NCBI GenBank assembly: GCA_050299835.1
Contig: JBNKWP010000014.1
Location: 23,851 to 87,850 of the forward strand
Source: JAJDOD01 sp050299835
Lineage (GTDB): Bacteria > Pseudomonadota > Alphaproteobacteria > Rhodobacterales > Rhodobacteraceae
Reading direction: 5' to 3'
Length of the DNA: 64,000 nucleotides
Below are positions 49,763 to 58,063 of the stretch, piece after piece (within the stretch, counting starts at the first letter, position 1; the number at the start of each line of letters is the position of its first letter). The notes under the pieces are model-generated. The model saw only the letters and a program-made list of their open reading frames with translations. It did not search any database and had not been told where the DNA came from. The translations under genes were made by a program, and so were the position numbers.

Positions 49763-52273
49763 GTGGTTCTCAATCCGAAAAACTGGAAGATTGGTGCCAA
49801 GCTTCCCGTCATAATGGTCGTCCTTGTCGTCATCACCGCAGTGACCCTCACAATCGCAAGCATGATGATGACGCGTTCTGAAATCACTTTTGCAGCTGAC
49901 GAGAAGCTGCACGCCGCCGCCATCCTGAAAAAGAAAAGAATTGAGCTGCTGCTGAATTCGGTTGAACGAGACATCCGTCTTCAGTCTCAGGCCCCGACCA
50001 CCTCCCAGGCCCTGATTGCCCTCGCGGACGGGTTTGAGATGCTGGGCGATGCCGCCGAAGATACCCTCAAAAGGGTATATGTTTCCGAAAACCCCAATCC
50101 GCCCGGCCATAAGGATCAACTTGTCGAGGCTGACACGGGATCGAGCTACGGCTTCATTCACGCGATCTACCACCCGACTTTTGACCAGCTCCAGAACGAA
50201 ATGGGCTATTACGACGTGTTTCTCTTCGATCCCAAGGGAAACCTTGTCTACAGCGTGTTCAAGGAAAACGATTATGCAACAAACATGATCACCGGGCCGT
50301 GGAACAAGTCCGGCCTGGCGACCGCTTTCCGTGAGGCGATCGAAAACACGGAGAGCGACCCGACAGTGTTCGTCGACTTCGCCCCTTATGAACCCAGCGA
50401 TTACGCACCAGCAGCCTTCGTGTCGCGCCCGGTCTTCGACCAGCAGGGCAAGCTGCTTGGCGTACTCGCCTATCAAATGCCGATCGACCAGCTGAATACG
50501 TCTGCGAACGATCTTGAGGGAATGGGTGAGACGGCGGATGGGTTCGTCGTGGGGCCGGACTTTCTGCTGCGCACGGATTCTCGTCGCTCGTCCGAAAGCA
50601 ATATCCTTAACACAATCGTCGAGAATGACAGCATCAAGGCCGGGCTTGCGGGACAAGAGGGCTCGTTCGAGGGGCTATCGCAGTTCGGGGAGGATGTTCT
50701 GGGGTATTATGTCCCGCTGAAATTCGGATCGTCGAACTGGGTCTATGTGCTTCAGCAGGACAGAGCCGAACTGTTCGCGAAACTCCCTGAGGCTCTGCGA
50801 ATGACGGTTCTGATCTCACTCGTCATCGTTGGCATCGCTGCGGCGGCCGCCTTGTTCGCCTCAAGGAGCATTGCCGGGCCGGTGCGCAGACTCACATCGG
50901 CCGTCATCAATGTGGCGGACGGCAAGTTGACCACCGAGGTCCCTGAAACCGAAAGGGGTGATGAGATCGGCGAACTGGCCCGCGCGACCGAGATATTCCG
51001 CAATAACGCAGCAGAAATGGACCGGCTCAACGAAGAACAGGCCAAAGCCGCGAAGGAACTGGAAGCTCTGAACACGGAAAAGGAAAAAGCCGCTGTGCGC
51101 GAAGCCCGGATGATGAAGGAAAAGGAGGAACGCGAGGAACTGGCCAAGGCCGAACGCGAAGAAATGATGCAAAACCTGGCCAACTCGATCGGTTCGGTTG
51201 TCAACCAGGCCAAGAATGGAAACTTCTCGTCCCGCGTGGACGCAAGTTTCGAAGACGACACGCTCACCACACTTGCGGCAAATGTTAACGAATTTCTGGA
51301 TGCCGTGGATATCGGGCTTCGGGCCGTCGGTGAGACATTGGGGCGGATTGCCAATGGGGACTTGTCTCAGGGGATGAGTGGCCATTTTCTGGGTGCGTTT
51401 GCCGATCTCCAGAACGACACCAATGCAATGCTTCAATCACTCAAAGAGCTGATCACCGGCATATCGGGCAGCACTGACAACCTGGCACATTCATCCACGG
51501 AATTGCGCGACACGTCCAAGGCGCTGTCGAAGCGGGCAGAACAGAATGCGGCCTCCCTCGAAGAAACATCTGCCGCACTGAATGAGCTGTCCACCAGCAT
51601 CAAGCAGGTCGATGTCAACATCTCCGATGCAAACAACAATGCAAGGATCGCGAGCACCACCGCGGAAGAAGGCGGTGCCGTTGTCGCCCACGCGGCAGAA
51701 GCCATGTCGCGCATCAACGACGCATCCATCGAGATTTCCAAGGTCGTCGACGTGATCAATGGTATTTCCTTCCAGATCAATCTGCTTGCTCTCAACGCAG
51801 GGGTGGAAGCGGCACGCGCGGGTGAGGCTGGCCGCGGTTTCTCCGTCGTTGCCTCGGAAGTTCGGCAACTCTCCCAAAGGGCAAGCGATGCCGCAGCGGA
51901 GATCGCTGATGTCATAGCGCGGAGTGACGCTGCGGTTTCCGACGGGGTTGCAAAGGTCAACGATGCCGAATCCTCGCTGAAGAAGATCGCGGAAAGCATC
52001 GGCGGGGTCTCGGCACGCATCGATGAAGTGGCGCGCGCCATATCCGAGCAGGTCAGCGGCGTTGCGGAGATCAATTCCGCCGTCAGCCAGATCGATCAGA
52101 ACACTCAGAAACAGGCAGCGGCCTTCGAAGAAGTGGCGGCGGCCAGTACGATCCTGTCCAGCGAGGCGGATGCGCTGAAGCAAGCCGCAAGCCGCTTCGA
52201 GACTGAATCGGCTGCGGATAACTTTCCGGATACCGGTCCGAGTGAGGAGCTTGAAATAAGGCAGTTTGGGTGA
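49763..52273 (+). CDS. Methyl-accepting chemotaxis protein
   Basis: An ~836-aa transmembrane chemoreceptor. Helix 1 (LPVIMVVLVVITAVTLTIAS) and helix 2 (MTVLISLVIVGIAAAAALFA) flank a ~330-residue periplasmic sensor with a Cache-like pattern (YYDVFLFDPKGNLVYSV). One HAMP follows (ARSIAGPVRRLTSAVINVAD region), then a second HAMP-like coil, and the signalling tip with INLLALNAGVEAARAGEAGR. There is no C-terminal CheR pentapeptide. GTG at 49763 has GGAGG six bases upstream; an alternative GTG at 49697 adds 22 residues. It lies 3' of the sugar operon, so a sugar ligand is possible. Confidence 0.9.
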   Translation: MVLNPKNWKIGAKLPVIMVVLVVITAVTLTIASMMMTRSEITFAADEKLHAAAILKKKRIELLLNSVERDIRLQSQAPTTSQALIALADGFEMLGDAAEDTLKRVYVSENPNPPGHKDQLVEADTGSSYGFIHAIYHPTFDQLQNEMGYYDVFLFDPKGNLVYSVFKENDYATNMITGPWNKSGLATAFREAIENTESDPTVFVDFAPYEPSDYAPAAFVSRPVFDQQGKLLGVLAYQMPIDQLNTSANDLEGMGETADGFVVGPDFLLRTDSRRSSESNILNTIVENDSIKAGLAGQEGSFEGLSQFGEDVLGYYVPLKFGSSNWVYVLQQDRAELFAKLPEALRMTVLISLVIVGIAAAAALFASRSIAGPVRRLTSAVINVADGKLTTEVPETERGDEIGELARATEIFRNNAAEMDRLNEEQAKAAKELEALNTEKEKAAVREARMMKEKEEREELAKAEREEMMQNLANSIGSVVNQAKNGNFSSRVDASFEDDTLTTLAANVNEFLDAVDIGLRAVGETLGRIANGDLSQGMSGHFLGAFADLQNDTNAMLQSLKELITGISGSTDNLAHSSTELRDTSKALSKRAEQNAASLEETSAALNELSTSIKQVDVNISDANNNARIASTTAEEGGAVVAHAAEAMSRINDASIEISKVVDVINGISFQINLLALNAGVEAARAGEAGRGFSVVASEVRQLSQRASDAAAEIADVIARSDAAVSDGVAKVNDAESSLKKIAESIGGVSARIDEVARAISEQVSGVAEINSAVSQIDQNTQKQAAAFEEVAAASTILSSEADALKQAASRFETESAADNFPDTGPSEELEIRQFG

Positions 52274-52353
52274 ACCGTTCTTTTTCGAAGAACCAAAATG
52301 GCTGAAAGCCGCGGCACCCTCACCGAAAGGTCTCGATTTGATGAAGCGGTCTC

Positions 52354-52369
52354 TCAGAACCGGTTCTGA
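52354..52369. repeat. 16-bp perfect palindrome between the chemoreceptor and cyd genes
   Basis: TCAGAACCGGTTCTGA is self-complementary. It lies 80 bases after the chemoreceptor stop and 75 bases before the end of the convergent DUF2474-like gene. No loop or T-tract makes a terminator unlikely; function unknown. Confidence 0.4.
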
Positions 52370-52443
52370 ACCTGGAAACCCCAGACACTCGGCAGCGCAT
52401 CACCGCGCCTGCGCAGCCTCCGGTGCCTCTTTGGACAGGTCCC

Positions 52444-52551
52444 TCAGATGAGCACGATCTTAATCAAGGCCGTCACAAGGCCAAGGACGAGCACGCCTGC
52501 CATCCAAATGCCAACGAACCAGACCCATTTCGAAAGACGCGATTGCTTCAT
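52444..52551 (-). CDS. DUF2474-like small subunit of cytochrome bd oxidase (CydX analogue)
   Basis: A 35-aa single-helix membrane protein (KWVWFVGIWMAGVLVLGLVT in the core). It starts at the ATG that overlaps the cydB stop (TGATG), the position where bd-type oxidases encode small accessory subunits. In the cyanide-insensitive branch these are DUF2474 proteins, which the sequence and size fit. Such subunits stabilise the hemes of the oxidase. No other role is evident. Confidence 0.75.
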   Translation of the reverse strand: MKQSRLSKWVWFVGIWMAGVLVLGLVTALIKIVLI

Positions 52552-53552
52552 CAGTGATATCCCTCGGACGGGTCCAGCTTGCCGCGAAACACCCAATAGG
52601 CATAGGCCGTGTAGGCAAGAATGATCGGGATGAGGATCACAGCCCCAACGAGCGTGAATGCAAGGCTTGAATCGGGGGCTGCCGCCTCCCGGATGGTCAG
52701 AGTTGGCGGCACCATCATCGGATAAAAGCTGATGCCAATTCCAACAAAGCTCAGGACGAAAAGGCCGAGTGCCGACAGGAACGGCTGGAGGTCCTTGCCA
52801 TCGTTCAGACCGGCAAAGAATGCCCAGGCCAGCCCGAGCAGGATGAGCGGCACAATCATCGAAAACAGGCTCCCCGGCAGGCTGAACCAGCGCCGGAGGT
52901 ATTCCGGTTCCTGGAATGGGGTCAGGAGGCTCACAACGCCGATCAGAGCAAGCGTCGCCGCGCCCAGCCACCAGGCATAGCCGCGCATCCGGATTCGGAT
53001 ATCGCTTTGGGTCTTCATCACCAGCCAAGTTGCCCCCAGAAGCGCGTAGCCGACGACCACCGCAATGCCGGTCAAAAGGGAGAATGGCGTCAGCCAGTCG
53101 AACCAGCCACCGGTATAGGCGCGACCGTCGATCTCGATCCCCTGGACAAGAGCGCCGAGGGCGATGCCCTGGCACAGTGCCGCCACCAGCGACCCACCGA
53201 AAAACGCGGCGTTCCAAAGACCCTTGCGCCGTGAACGCCAGCGGTATTCGAAGGAGACGCCGCGGAAGACAAGCGCCAGAAGCATCAACGTGATCGGCAT
53301 ATAAAGCGCAGGCATGATGATCGCATAGGCGAGCGGAAACACCGCGAAAAGTCCACCGCCGCCAAGCACAAGCCAGGTTTCATTGCCGTCCCAAACAGGT
53401 GCGATCGAATTCATCATCAGATCCCGGTCCGGTTCGGACTTGGCGAACGGAAAAAGGATACCGATCCCGAGGTCGAACCCGTCAAGGATGACATAGACGA
53501 GCACCGCGAAGGCGATCAGTCCGGCCCAGATGAAAGCGAGGTCTATTTCCAT
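52551..53552 (-). CDS. cydB: Cytochrome bd-type quinol oxidase subunit II
   Basis: A 333-aa membrane subunit with eight to nine hydrophobic helices. VYVILDGFDLGIGILFPFAK and IAPVWDGNETWLVLGGGGLF are the conserved N-terminal blocks, and ALVFRGVSFEYRWRSR follows. It pairs with CydA, 12 bases upstream. Together they oxidise quinol and reduce oxygen without proton pumping, with high oxygen affinity and resistance to cyanide, NO and sulfide in characterised members. Confidence 0.95.
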   Translation of the reverse strand: MEIDLAFIWAGLIAFAVLVYVILDGFDLGIGILFPFAKSEPDRDLMMNSIAPVWDGNETWLVLGGGGLFAVFPLAYAIIMPALYMPITLMLLALVFRGVSFEYRWRSRRKGLWNAAFFGGSLVAALCQGIALGALVQGIEIDGRAYTGGWFDWLTPFSLLTGIAVVVGYALLGATWLVMKTQSDIRIRMRGYAWWLGAATLALIGVVSLLTPFQEPEYLRRWFSLPGSLFSMIVPLILLGLAWAFFAGLNDGKDLQPFLSALGLFVLSFVGIGISFYPMMVPPTLTIREAAAPDSSLAFTLVGAVILIPIILAYTAYAYWVFRGKLDPSEGYH

Positions 53553-53564
53553 CTTGGTTGCTCC

Positions 53565-54977
53565 CTATTCGCCTGAAATGATTTCGCGGTCGTTCCGCGA
53601 CGCAGGCGTAATGCCCGCCGTACGGATCGGACCCTCCCGGAGACCGAGTTTGGGCGTGGATGGTCGTTTGTTCATCATGCCCAACAGGTAAAAGGTCCCT
53701 GCCCCGAAAACGGCAAAATAGACGATTATGAAAGCGACAAGGGAGGCGGCGACCGCCGGAGCGTCGACCGGCGCAAGACTGTCGCTCGTGCGCAGCAAAC
53801 CATAGACAGTGTAGGGCTGGCGGCCCACCTCGGTCGTGATCCACCCGGCCAGCACGGCGACGAAACCGGACGGCCCCATCACAATGCAGGCCCTGTGGAG
53901 CCACGGTGCCTCATAAAGCGTCCCGTGCCAGCGCGCCCAGGCCGACCATGCCCCAAGCCCCAGCATCAGAAAACCAAGCCCGACCATCACCCGGAACGAC
54001 CAGAAGACGATGGCGACGGGCGGTTGCTCATCGTCCGGGATCGTGTCGAGACCCATCACCGGCGCGTCGAGTGGCTTCTCGAAGATCAGATTTCCGAGAC
54101 CTGGGATACCGACAGCAAAGTCCAGCCGCTGCTCCTTGTCGTTCGGGATGCCAAAAAGATAGAGCGGCGCCCATCCGTCGGGATGGCTTTCGTAATGGCC
54201 TTCCATCGCCATGATCTTGACCGGCTGATGTTCCAGGGTGTTGAGCCCGTGCACGTGTCCCGCAAGGATTTGCAATGGCGTGACGAGCATGGCCATCCAC
54301 ATGGCCATCGAGAACATGCGCCGCGCCTCCCCATCGGTCCTGTCCCGCAGCAGATGCAAGGCCCCGACGGCACCGACAATCATGGATGTCGTGAGATATG
54401 CGGCAAGGACCATGTGGACGAGCCGATGCGGGAAGGACGGATTGAAGATGATTTCGACCCAATTTTCGGGAACGAATTGTCCATTCTCGGCAATCGAATA
54501 CCCAGCGGGGGTCTGCATCCAGCTGTTCACAGAGAGAATCCAGGTCGCCGACATCAACGTGCCGAACGCGACCATTGCGGTTGCGAACATATGCAGTTTC
54601 TCGCCCACGCGTTCCCGTCCGAACAGCATGATGCCCAGGAAACCGGCTTCCAGAAAGAAGGCCGAGAGCACCTCAAAGGCCATGAGCGGCCCAACGACGG
54701 GCCCTGCCCGATCCGAGAAGACCGACCAATTCGTTCCAAACTGGTAGGACATCACGATGCCCGAGACGACACCCATGCCGAAAGCAACCGCGAAGATCTT
54801 CTTCCAATAGCTAAACAGCGTGAGATAGGTCTCGTCCCGCGTCTTGATCCACAGCCCGTTCAGCACCGCCAGGTAGCTGGCAAGCCCGATGGAGAAAGCC
54901 GGAAATATGATATGAAACGACACCGTGAACGCGAATTGGATACGCGCGAGGGTTTCGGCACTGACCCCATCGGGCAT
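53565..54977 (-). CDS. cydA: Cytochrome bd-type quinol oxidase subunit I (CIO type)
   Basis: A 470-aa heme-bearing subunit. The b595/d ligand His is in FTVSFHIIFPAFSIGLASYL; HRLVHMVLAAYLTTSMIVGA contains the b558 His. The Q-loop region (around GWITTEVGRQPYTVYGLLRT) lacks the long insertion of E. coli CydA, placing it in the short-loop cyanide-insensitive (CioA) branch. AGGAAGG precedes the ATG. It follows the peroxiredoxin gene by 18 bases, so prx-cydA-cydB-small subunit is one operon. Confidence 0.95.
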   Translation of the reverse strand: MPDGVSAETLARIQFAFTVSFHIIFPAFSIGLASYLAVLNGLWIKTRDETYLTLFSYWKKIFAVAFGMGVVSGIVMSYQFGTNWSVFSDRAGPVVGPLMAFEVLSAFFLEAGFLGIMLFGRERVGEKLHMFATAMVAFGTLMSATWILSVNSWMQTPAGYSIAENGQFVPENWVEIIFNPSFPHRLVHMVLAAYLTTSMIVGAVGALHLLRDRTDGEARRMFSMAMWMAMLVTPLQILAGHVHGLNTLEHQPVKIMAMEGHYESHPDGWAPLYLFGIPNDKEQRLDFAVGIPGLGNLIFEKPLDAPVMGLDTIPDDEQPPVAIVFWSFRVMVGLGFLMLGLGAWSAWARWHGTLYEAPWLHRACIVMGPSGFVAVLAGWITTEVGRQPYTVYGLLRTSDSLAPVDAPAVAASLVAFIIVYFAVFGAGTFYLLGMMNKRPSTPKLGLREGPIRTAGITPASRNDREIISGE

Positions 54978-54995
54978 GGCGAAGTTCCTTCCTGA

Positions 54996-55628
54996 TCAGC
55001 CGTTCAGGTCGACCGTGCGCAGATACGGACGGATCGTCTCAAAGCCCTGCGGAAACTTCTCTCGCGCGTCTGCATCCGAGACTGTCGAAGGAATGATGGC
55101 GCGCTCACCGGGACGCCAATCGGCTGGCAGGGCCACGCCCTTGGAATCGCCGGTTTGCAGCGCGTCGATCACCCGCAGGATTTCGTCGAAGTTGCGTCCA
55201 ACGCTCATCGGGTAGGTCATGGTCAGGCGCAGCTTCATGTCGGGATCGATGATAAAGACCGAGCGCACGGCTTCGGTTTCCGACTGCGCAGGGTGAATCA
55301 TCTCATAGAGCTTCGAAATCTCAAGATCGGGGTCGGCGACAATCGGAAAGCGCAGCGTCGTGTTCTGAGTGTCATTCACATCCTCGATCCATTTCAGATG
55401 CTCTTCGACTGTGTCGGTGCTCAGCCCGATTGGCTTCACCCCGCGCTTCGCAAACTCTTCGCTCAACTGCGATGTCCGCCCCATCTCCGTCGTGCAGACG
55501 GGCGTGAAATCGGCCGGATGGCTGAAGAAGAATGCCCAGTCATCCCCGATCCAATCGTGAAAGGCAATCGGGCCGGTGGTCGTCTCGGCTGTGAAGTCGG
55601 GAACGATGTCTCCAAGAAGAAGTGCCAT
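54996..55628 (-). CDS. 1-Cys peroxiredoxin (Prx6 type)
   Basis: A 210-aa cytosolic peroxidase. The peroxidatic Cys45 lies in FSHPADFTPVCTTEMGR (PxxxT/SxxC motif). The long C-terminal domain (YPMSVGRNFDEILRVIDALQ; VALPADWRPGERAIIP) marks the Prx6 group, and there is no second resolving cysteine in the expected place. It reduces peroxides or persulfide-type oxidants. It is first gene of the operon with the bd oxidase, supporting an oxidative, nitrosative or sulfide stress role. Confidence 0.93.
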   Translation of the reverse strand: MALLLGDIVPDFTAETTTGPIAFHDWIGDDWAFFFSHPADFTPVCTTEMGRTSQLSEEFAKRGVKPIGLSTDTVEEHLKWIEDVNDTQNTTLRFPIVADPDLEISKLYEMIHPAQSETEAVRSVFIIDPDMKLRLTMTYPMSVGRNFDEILRVIDALQTGDSKGVALPADWRPGERAIIPSTVSDADAREKFPQGFETIRPYLRTVDLNG

Positions 55629-55712
55629 TTTCTGATCCTTTCGATGTGTTCGTCAGCTTCATAGCGTCGTCAGGACCCAGCGTTCAGTGACAAGATCACG
55701 GAACTTGCAAAT

Positions 55713-55735
55713 AACTTATATCAACAATAGAAGTT
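55713..55735. promoter_or_regulatory. Candidate Rrf2/NsrR operator between prx-cyd and nsrR-crp
   Basis: AACTTATAT (55713-55721) and ATAGAAGTT (55727-55735) form an imperfect 23-bp palindrome (11-1-11, eight of nine outer positions pair) in the 124-base divergent region. The layout equals that of NsrR sites although the sequence differs from the enterobacterial consensus. The 9-mer ATAGAAGTT recurs inverted upstream of the DUF2892 gene. Confidence 0.5.
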
Positions 55736-55752
55736 TTGGGGCGGAGGAAATG

Positions 55753-56223
55753 ATGAAGCTCACGGCCTATTCGAACTATGCGCTTCGCTCGCTGCAACTG
55801 GCCGCGCTCAGTGCGCCCGAGCGCATCAAGGTGGATGATGTAGTGCGCGCCCACGGCCTGGCCCGCCCCCACATCGTAAAGGTCGTTCACCAGTTGGGCC
55901 GTGCCGGATACCTGGAGACGCTGCGGGGCCGGGGCGGCGGCTTCCGCCTGGCGCGCCCGGCGGATGCGATCGTCATCGGCGATGTCGTCCGTCTGACCGA
56001 AGGACCGCTCGATCTTGTCGAATGCTTCAACCCCGAGAAAAACACCTGCCCGTTGATCGGGATTTGCAAACTGTCTCGCGCCTTGCAGAAAGCGACCAAG
56101 GCTTTCATGGCCGTGCTCGACGACCTGACGCTTGCTGACATCGCAGCCAACAAGGGTGAACTGCTTGCAAGGATCGCCCCGATGGAACAGGGGATCGTTC
56201 CGTCGGAACGGAGAGCCCAATGA
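55753..56223 (+). CDS. nsrR: Rrf2 family regulator, NsrR-like
   Basis: A 156-aa winged-helix regulator. MKLTAYSNYALRSLQLAALS is the classical Rrf2 start, and ARPHIVKVVHQLGRAGYLET holds the recognition helix. Three cysteines spaced CX7CX5C (ECFNPEKNTCPLIGICKLSR) are the likely Fe-S ligands as in NsrR, giving NO sensitivity. I chose the ATG at 55753 with GGAGG five bases upstream. Its stop overlaps the Crp/Fnr start (ATGA), so two sensors are made together. Other Rrf2 sensors (RsrR, IscR) remain possible. Confidence 0.85.
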   Translation: MKLTAYSNYALRSLQLAALSAPERIKVDDVVRAHGLARPHIVKVVHQLGRAGYLETLRGRGGGFRLARPADAIVIGDVVRLTEGPLDLVECFNPEKNTCPLIGICKLSRALQKATKAFMAVLDDLTLADIAANKGELLARIAPMEQGIVPSERRAQ

Positions 56224-56885
56224 GCATCGGGGACTGGACGGAAAGGTTTCAGGGCACAAAGGTGCTTCCGCGAGCGGTGCGCGACAGGCTGCTCCAGGTT
56301 GCCCAGGTTCGCACATATCCAAAGGGGCAAGAGGTCTTCGGTCCAAGCAACGTGCCGGACAGTCTGCTGTTTCTCTACGACGGCACGATTCGTGTGTCGC
56401 AGACATCCGGCAACGGTCGCGACATCGTTCTCTACCGCGTCGATGCCGGGGAGAGCTGCGTTCTGACCACGGCCTGCATGCTCGCCGAAGAAGCCTATAA
56501 CGCGGAAGGTGTGGCAGAGACGGATATTACGGTCATCGTCCTTCCGAAGATGGCTTTTGACAATCTCGTGGCCGAGGAAGCCGCGTTCCGAAAATTCGTC
56601 TTCGCCGCCTATTCCAGAAGGCTCATCGACCTGTTGCGGGTCGTCGATGATGTCGCTTTTGGCCGGATCGATGTCCGCCTTGCGGACCGATTGCTGGCCC
56701 TTGCAGGCGGGGACAAGGAAATCTCGACGACCCATGCCCAGATCGCTAGCGAGCTTGGAACTGCGCGCGAGGTCATCAGCCGGGTTTTGCACGATTTCCA
56801 GAAGCGCGGCTACATTTCGCAATCCCGCGGACGGATCGCCATCAACGACAAACCCGCTCTTCGCGCCCTCGCCGAAAGCGATTGA
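56220..56885 (+). CDS. Crp/Fnr family regulator with two cysteines
   Basis: A 221-aa regulator with an N-terminal cNMP-type beta barrel (residues ~20-120) and a C-terminal HTH (ISTTHAQIASELGTAREVIS, then RVLHDFQKRGYI). It has no Fnr-type N-terminal cysteine cluster and lacks a clear cAMP site. Its only two cysteines are Cys80 and Cys86 in GESCVLTTACMLAEEAYNAE, positioned at the barrel/dimer-helix junction, where they could form a disulfide or polysulfide link. It begins inside the nsrR stop (ATGA). Role inferred: redox or persulfide sensing for the following sulfur genes. Confidence 0.8.
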   Translation: MSIGDWTERFQGTKVLPRAVRDRLLQVAQVRTYPKGQEVFGPSNVPDSLLFLYDGTIRVSQTSGNGRDIVLYRVDAGESCVLTTACMLAEEAYNAEGVAETDITVIVLPKMAFDNLVAEEAAFRKFVFAAYSRRLIDLLRVVDDVAFGRIDVRLADRLLALAGGDKEISTTHAQIASELGTAREVISRVLHDFQKRGYISQSRGRIAINDKPALRALAESD

Positions 56886-56936
56886 TCGGATCGGAAAATC
56901 GCCGTTGGGTGACAATATCACTGAAGCGGCCGCCGA

Positions 56937-56965
56937 TAACTTCTATCTAAGTTCAAACTTATCGA
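56937..56965. promoter_or_regulatory. Candidate operator of the sulfur-gene operon
   Basis: The region between the crp stop and the DUF2892 ATG contains AACTTCTAT, then AAGTT and an AAACTTATC arm; the outer GATAA and TTATC are complementary. AACTTCTAT is the reverse complement of the arm ATAGAAGTT in the nsrR-prx palindrome, suggesting one regulator binds both promoters. Confidence 0.4.
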
Positions 56966-56978
56966 ACCGGAGGAAGAC

Positions 56979-57194
56979 ATGACCACCAATGTTGGAACGA
57001 TCGACCGCATATTGCGCGCGGCTCTTGGCCTCGTGTTGCTCTATCTTGCTTTCTTCAGCGGACAGGCGACCTTCGCAGAGCCGCTGTTCAAATACGGTGC
57101 AACCGCCATCGGTGTCGTGATGCTGGCGACGGCAACACTCAAGCTGTGCCCGCTCTATTCCATCTTCGGTATCAAGACCTGTCGCGAGTGCTGA
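56979..57194 (+). CDS. DUF2892 (YgaP-like membrane) protein
   Basis: A 71-aa two-helix membrane protein. TNVGTIDRILRAALGLVLLY and the GATAIGVVMLATATLKLCPL helix with the terminal CPLYSIFGIKTC match DUF2892, the membrane part of YgaP-type rhodaneses. The Cys of KLCPLYS and the CREC end may bind persulfides or form a disulfide. GGAGG lies five bases before the ATG. It heads the sulfur-handling operon through the SQR fusion. Confidence 0.85.
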   Translation: MTTNVGTIDRILRAALGLVLLYLAFFSGQATFAEPLFKYGATAIGVVMLATATLKLCPLYSIFGIKTCREC

Positions 57195-57195
57195 G

Positions 57196-57627
57196 ATGGA
57201 AACCCTGTTTACTCCTTTCACGTCCTTCTCGGGCGGACTCCTGATCGGCTTGGGCGCAGTGCTTCTGATGCTGGGACTTGGCCGCATTTTCGGCGCAACC
57301 GGCGTCCTTTCAGGGATCGTCTTCGTCGAGAACCGCGAGGAACTGACCTGGCGGCTTGCCCTGATCCTCGGAATGGTGCTGGCCCCGGGCCTGATCTTCT
57401 TAGTCACCGGTGCGATGCCCGCCCTGACCGTCCCGGTCAGTCCCGTGATGGTCGCCGTCGGCGGTGTCATTGTCGGGCTTGGCGGAAGCCTGGGCTCCGG
57501 CTGCACTTCCGGCCATGGGGTCTGCGGACTTTCCCGCCTTTCCGTGCGTTCCTTTGTTGCCGTCCCGACCTTCATGGCGACCGGCGCCATCACCGTCTTT
57601 CTGATCCGCCACGTGTTCGGAGGATAA
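57196..57627 (+). CDS. YeeE/YedE sulfur transporter, first half (PmpA-like)
   Basis: A 143-aa membrane protein with four helices, one half of a YeeE/YedE transporter. The thiosulfate/sulfur-handling motif SGCTSGHGVCGLSRLS contains two conserved cysteines (GSGCTSGHGVCG). In PmpA/PmpB and SoxT/TsuA relatives such cysteines pass sulfur across the inner membrane. The gene starts one base after the DUF2892 stop and is followed after four bases by a second half, which together make one transporter. Confidence 0.88.
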   Translation: METLFTPFTSFSGGLLIGLGAVLLMLGLGRIFGATGVLSGIVFVENREELTWRLALILGMVLAPGLIFLVTGAMPALTVPVSPVMVAVGGVIVGLGGSLGSGCTSGHGVCGLSRLSVRSFVAVPTFMATGAITVFLIRHVFGG

Positions 57628-57631
57628 CGAC

Positions 57632-58063
57632 ATGAGACATCTGTTTGCACTTCTGACCGGCCTCGTCTTCGGCACCGGCATCGCCATTTCCGGCATGATG
57701 GACCCGGCCAAGGTTCTGAACTTCTTCGATGTTGCGGGAACCTGGGACCCCAGCCTTGCCTTCGTGATGGGCGGTGCCGTGGTCGTCACCTTTTTCGGCT
57801 ACCGGCTTGCCTGGAGGCGCGGGGCACCGCTTTTCGGTGGACGGTTCCAACTGCCGACATCCACCGTGATCGACGGCAAACTTGTCGGCGGCTCCGCGTT
57901 GTTCGGGATCGGATGGGGCATTGCCGGTTTCTGCCCCGGAGCGGCCATTCCGGCGCTCGGGACAGGCCAGTGGGAGGTCCTGCTGTTCCTGGTGGCCGTG
58001 GTCGGCGGTTTCTATCTGAGGCGCATCCTTGCCGCGTTGACGCCTGCGAGGGCAACATCATGA
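57632..58063 (+). CDS. YeeE/YedE sulfur transporter, second half (PmpB-like)
   Basis: A 143-aa four-helix membrane protein, the partner of the preceding half-transporter. The motif GIGWGIAGFCPGAAIPALGT carries the single conserved cysteine of this half; VLNFFDVAGTWDPSLAFVMG is also typical. Its stop overlaps the ATG of the next gene (ATGA). Thiosulfate or another sulfur compound is the probable cargo. Confidence 0.88.
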   Translation: MRHLFALLTGLVFGTGIAISGMMDPAKVLNFFDVAGTWDPSLAFVMGGAVVVTFFGYRLAWRRGAPLFGGRFQLPTSTVIDGKLVGGSALFGIGWGIAGFCPGAAIPALGTGQWEVLLFLVAVVGGFYLRRILAALTPARATS

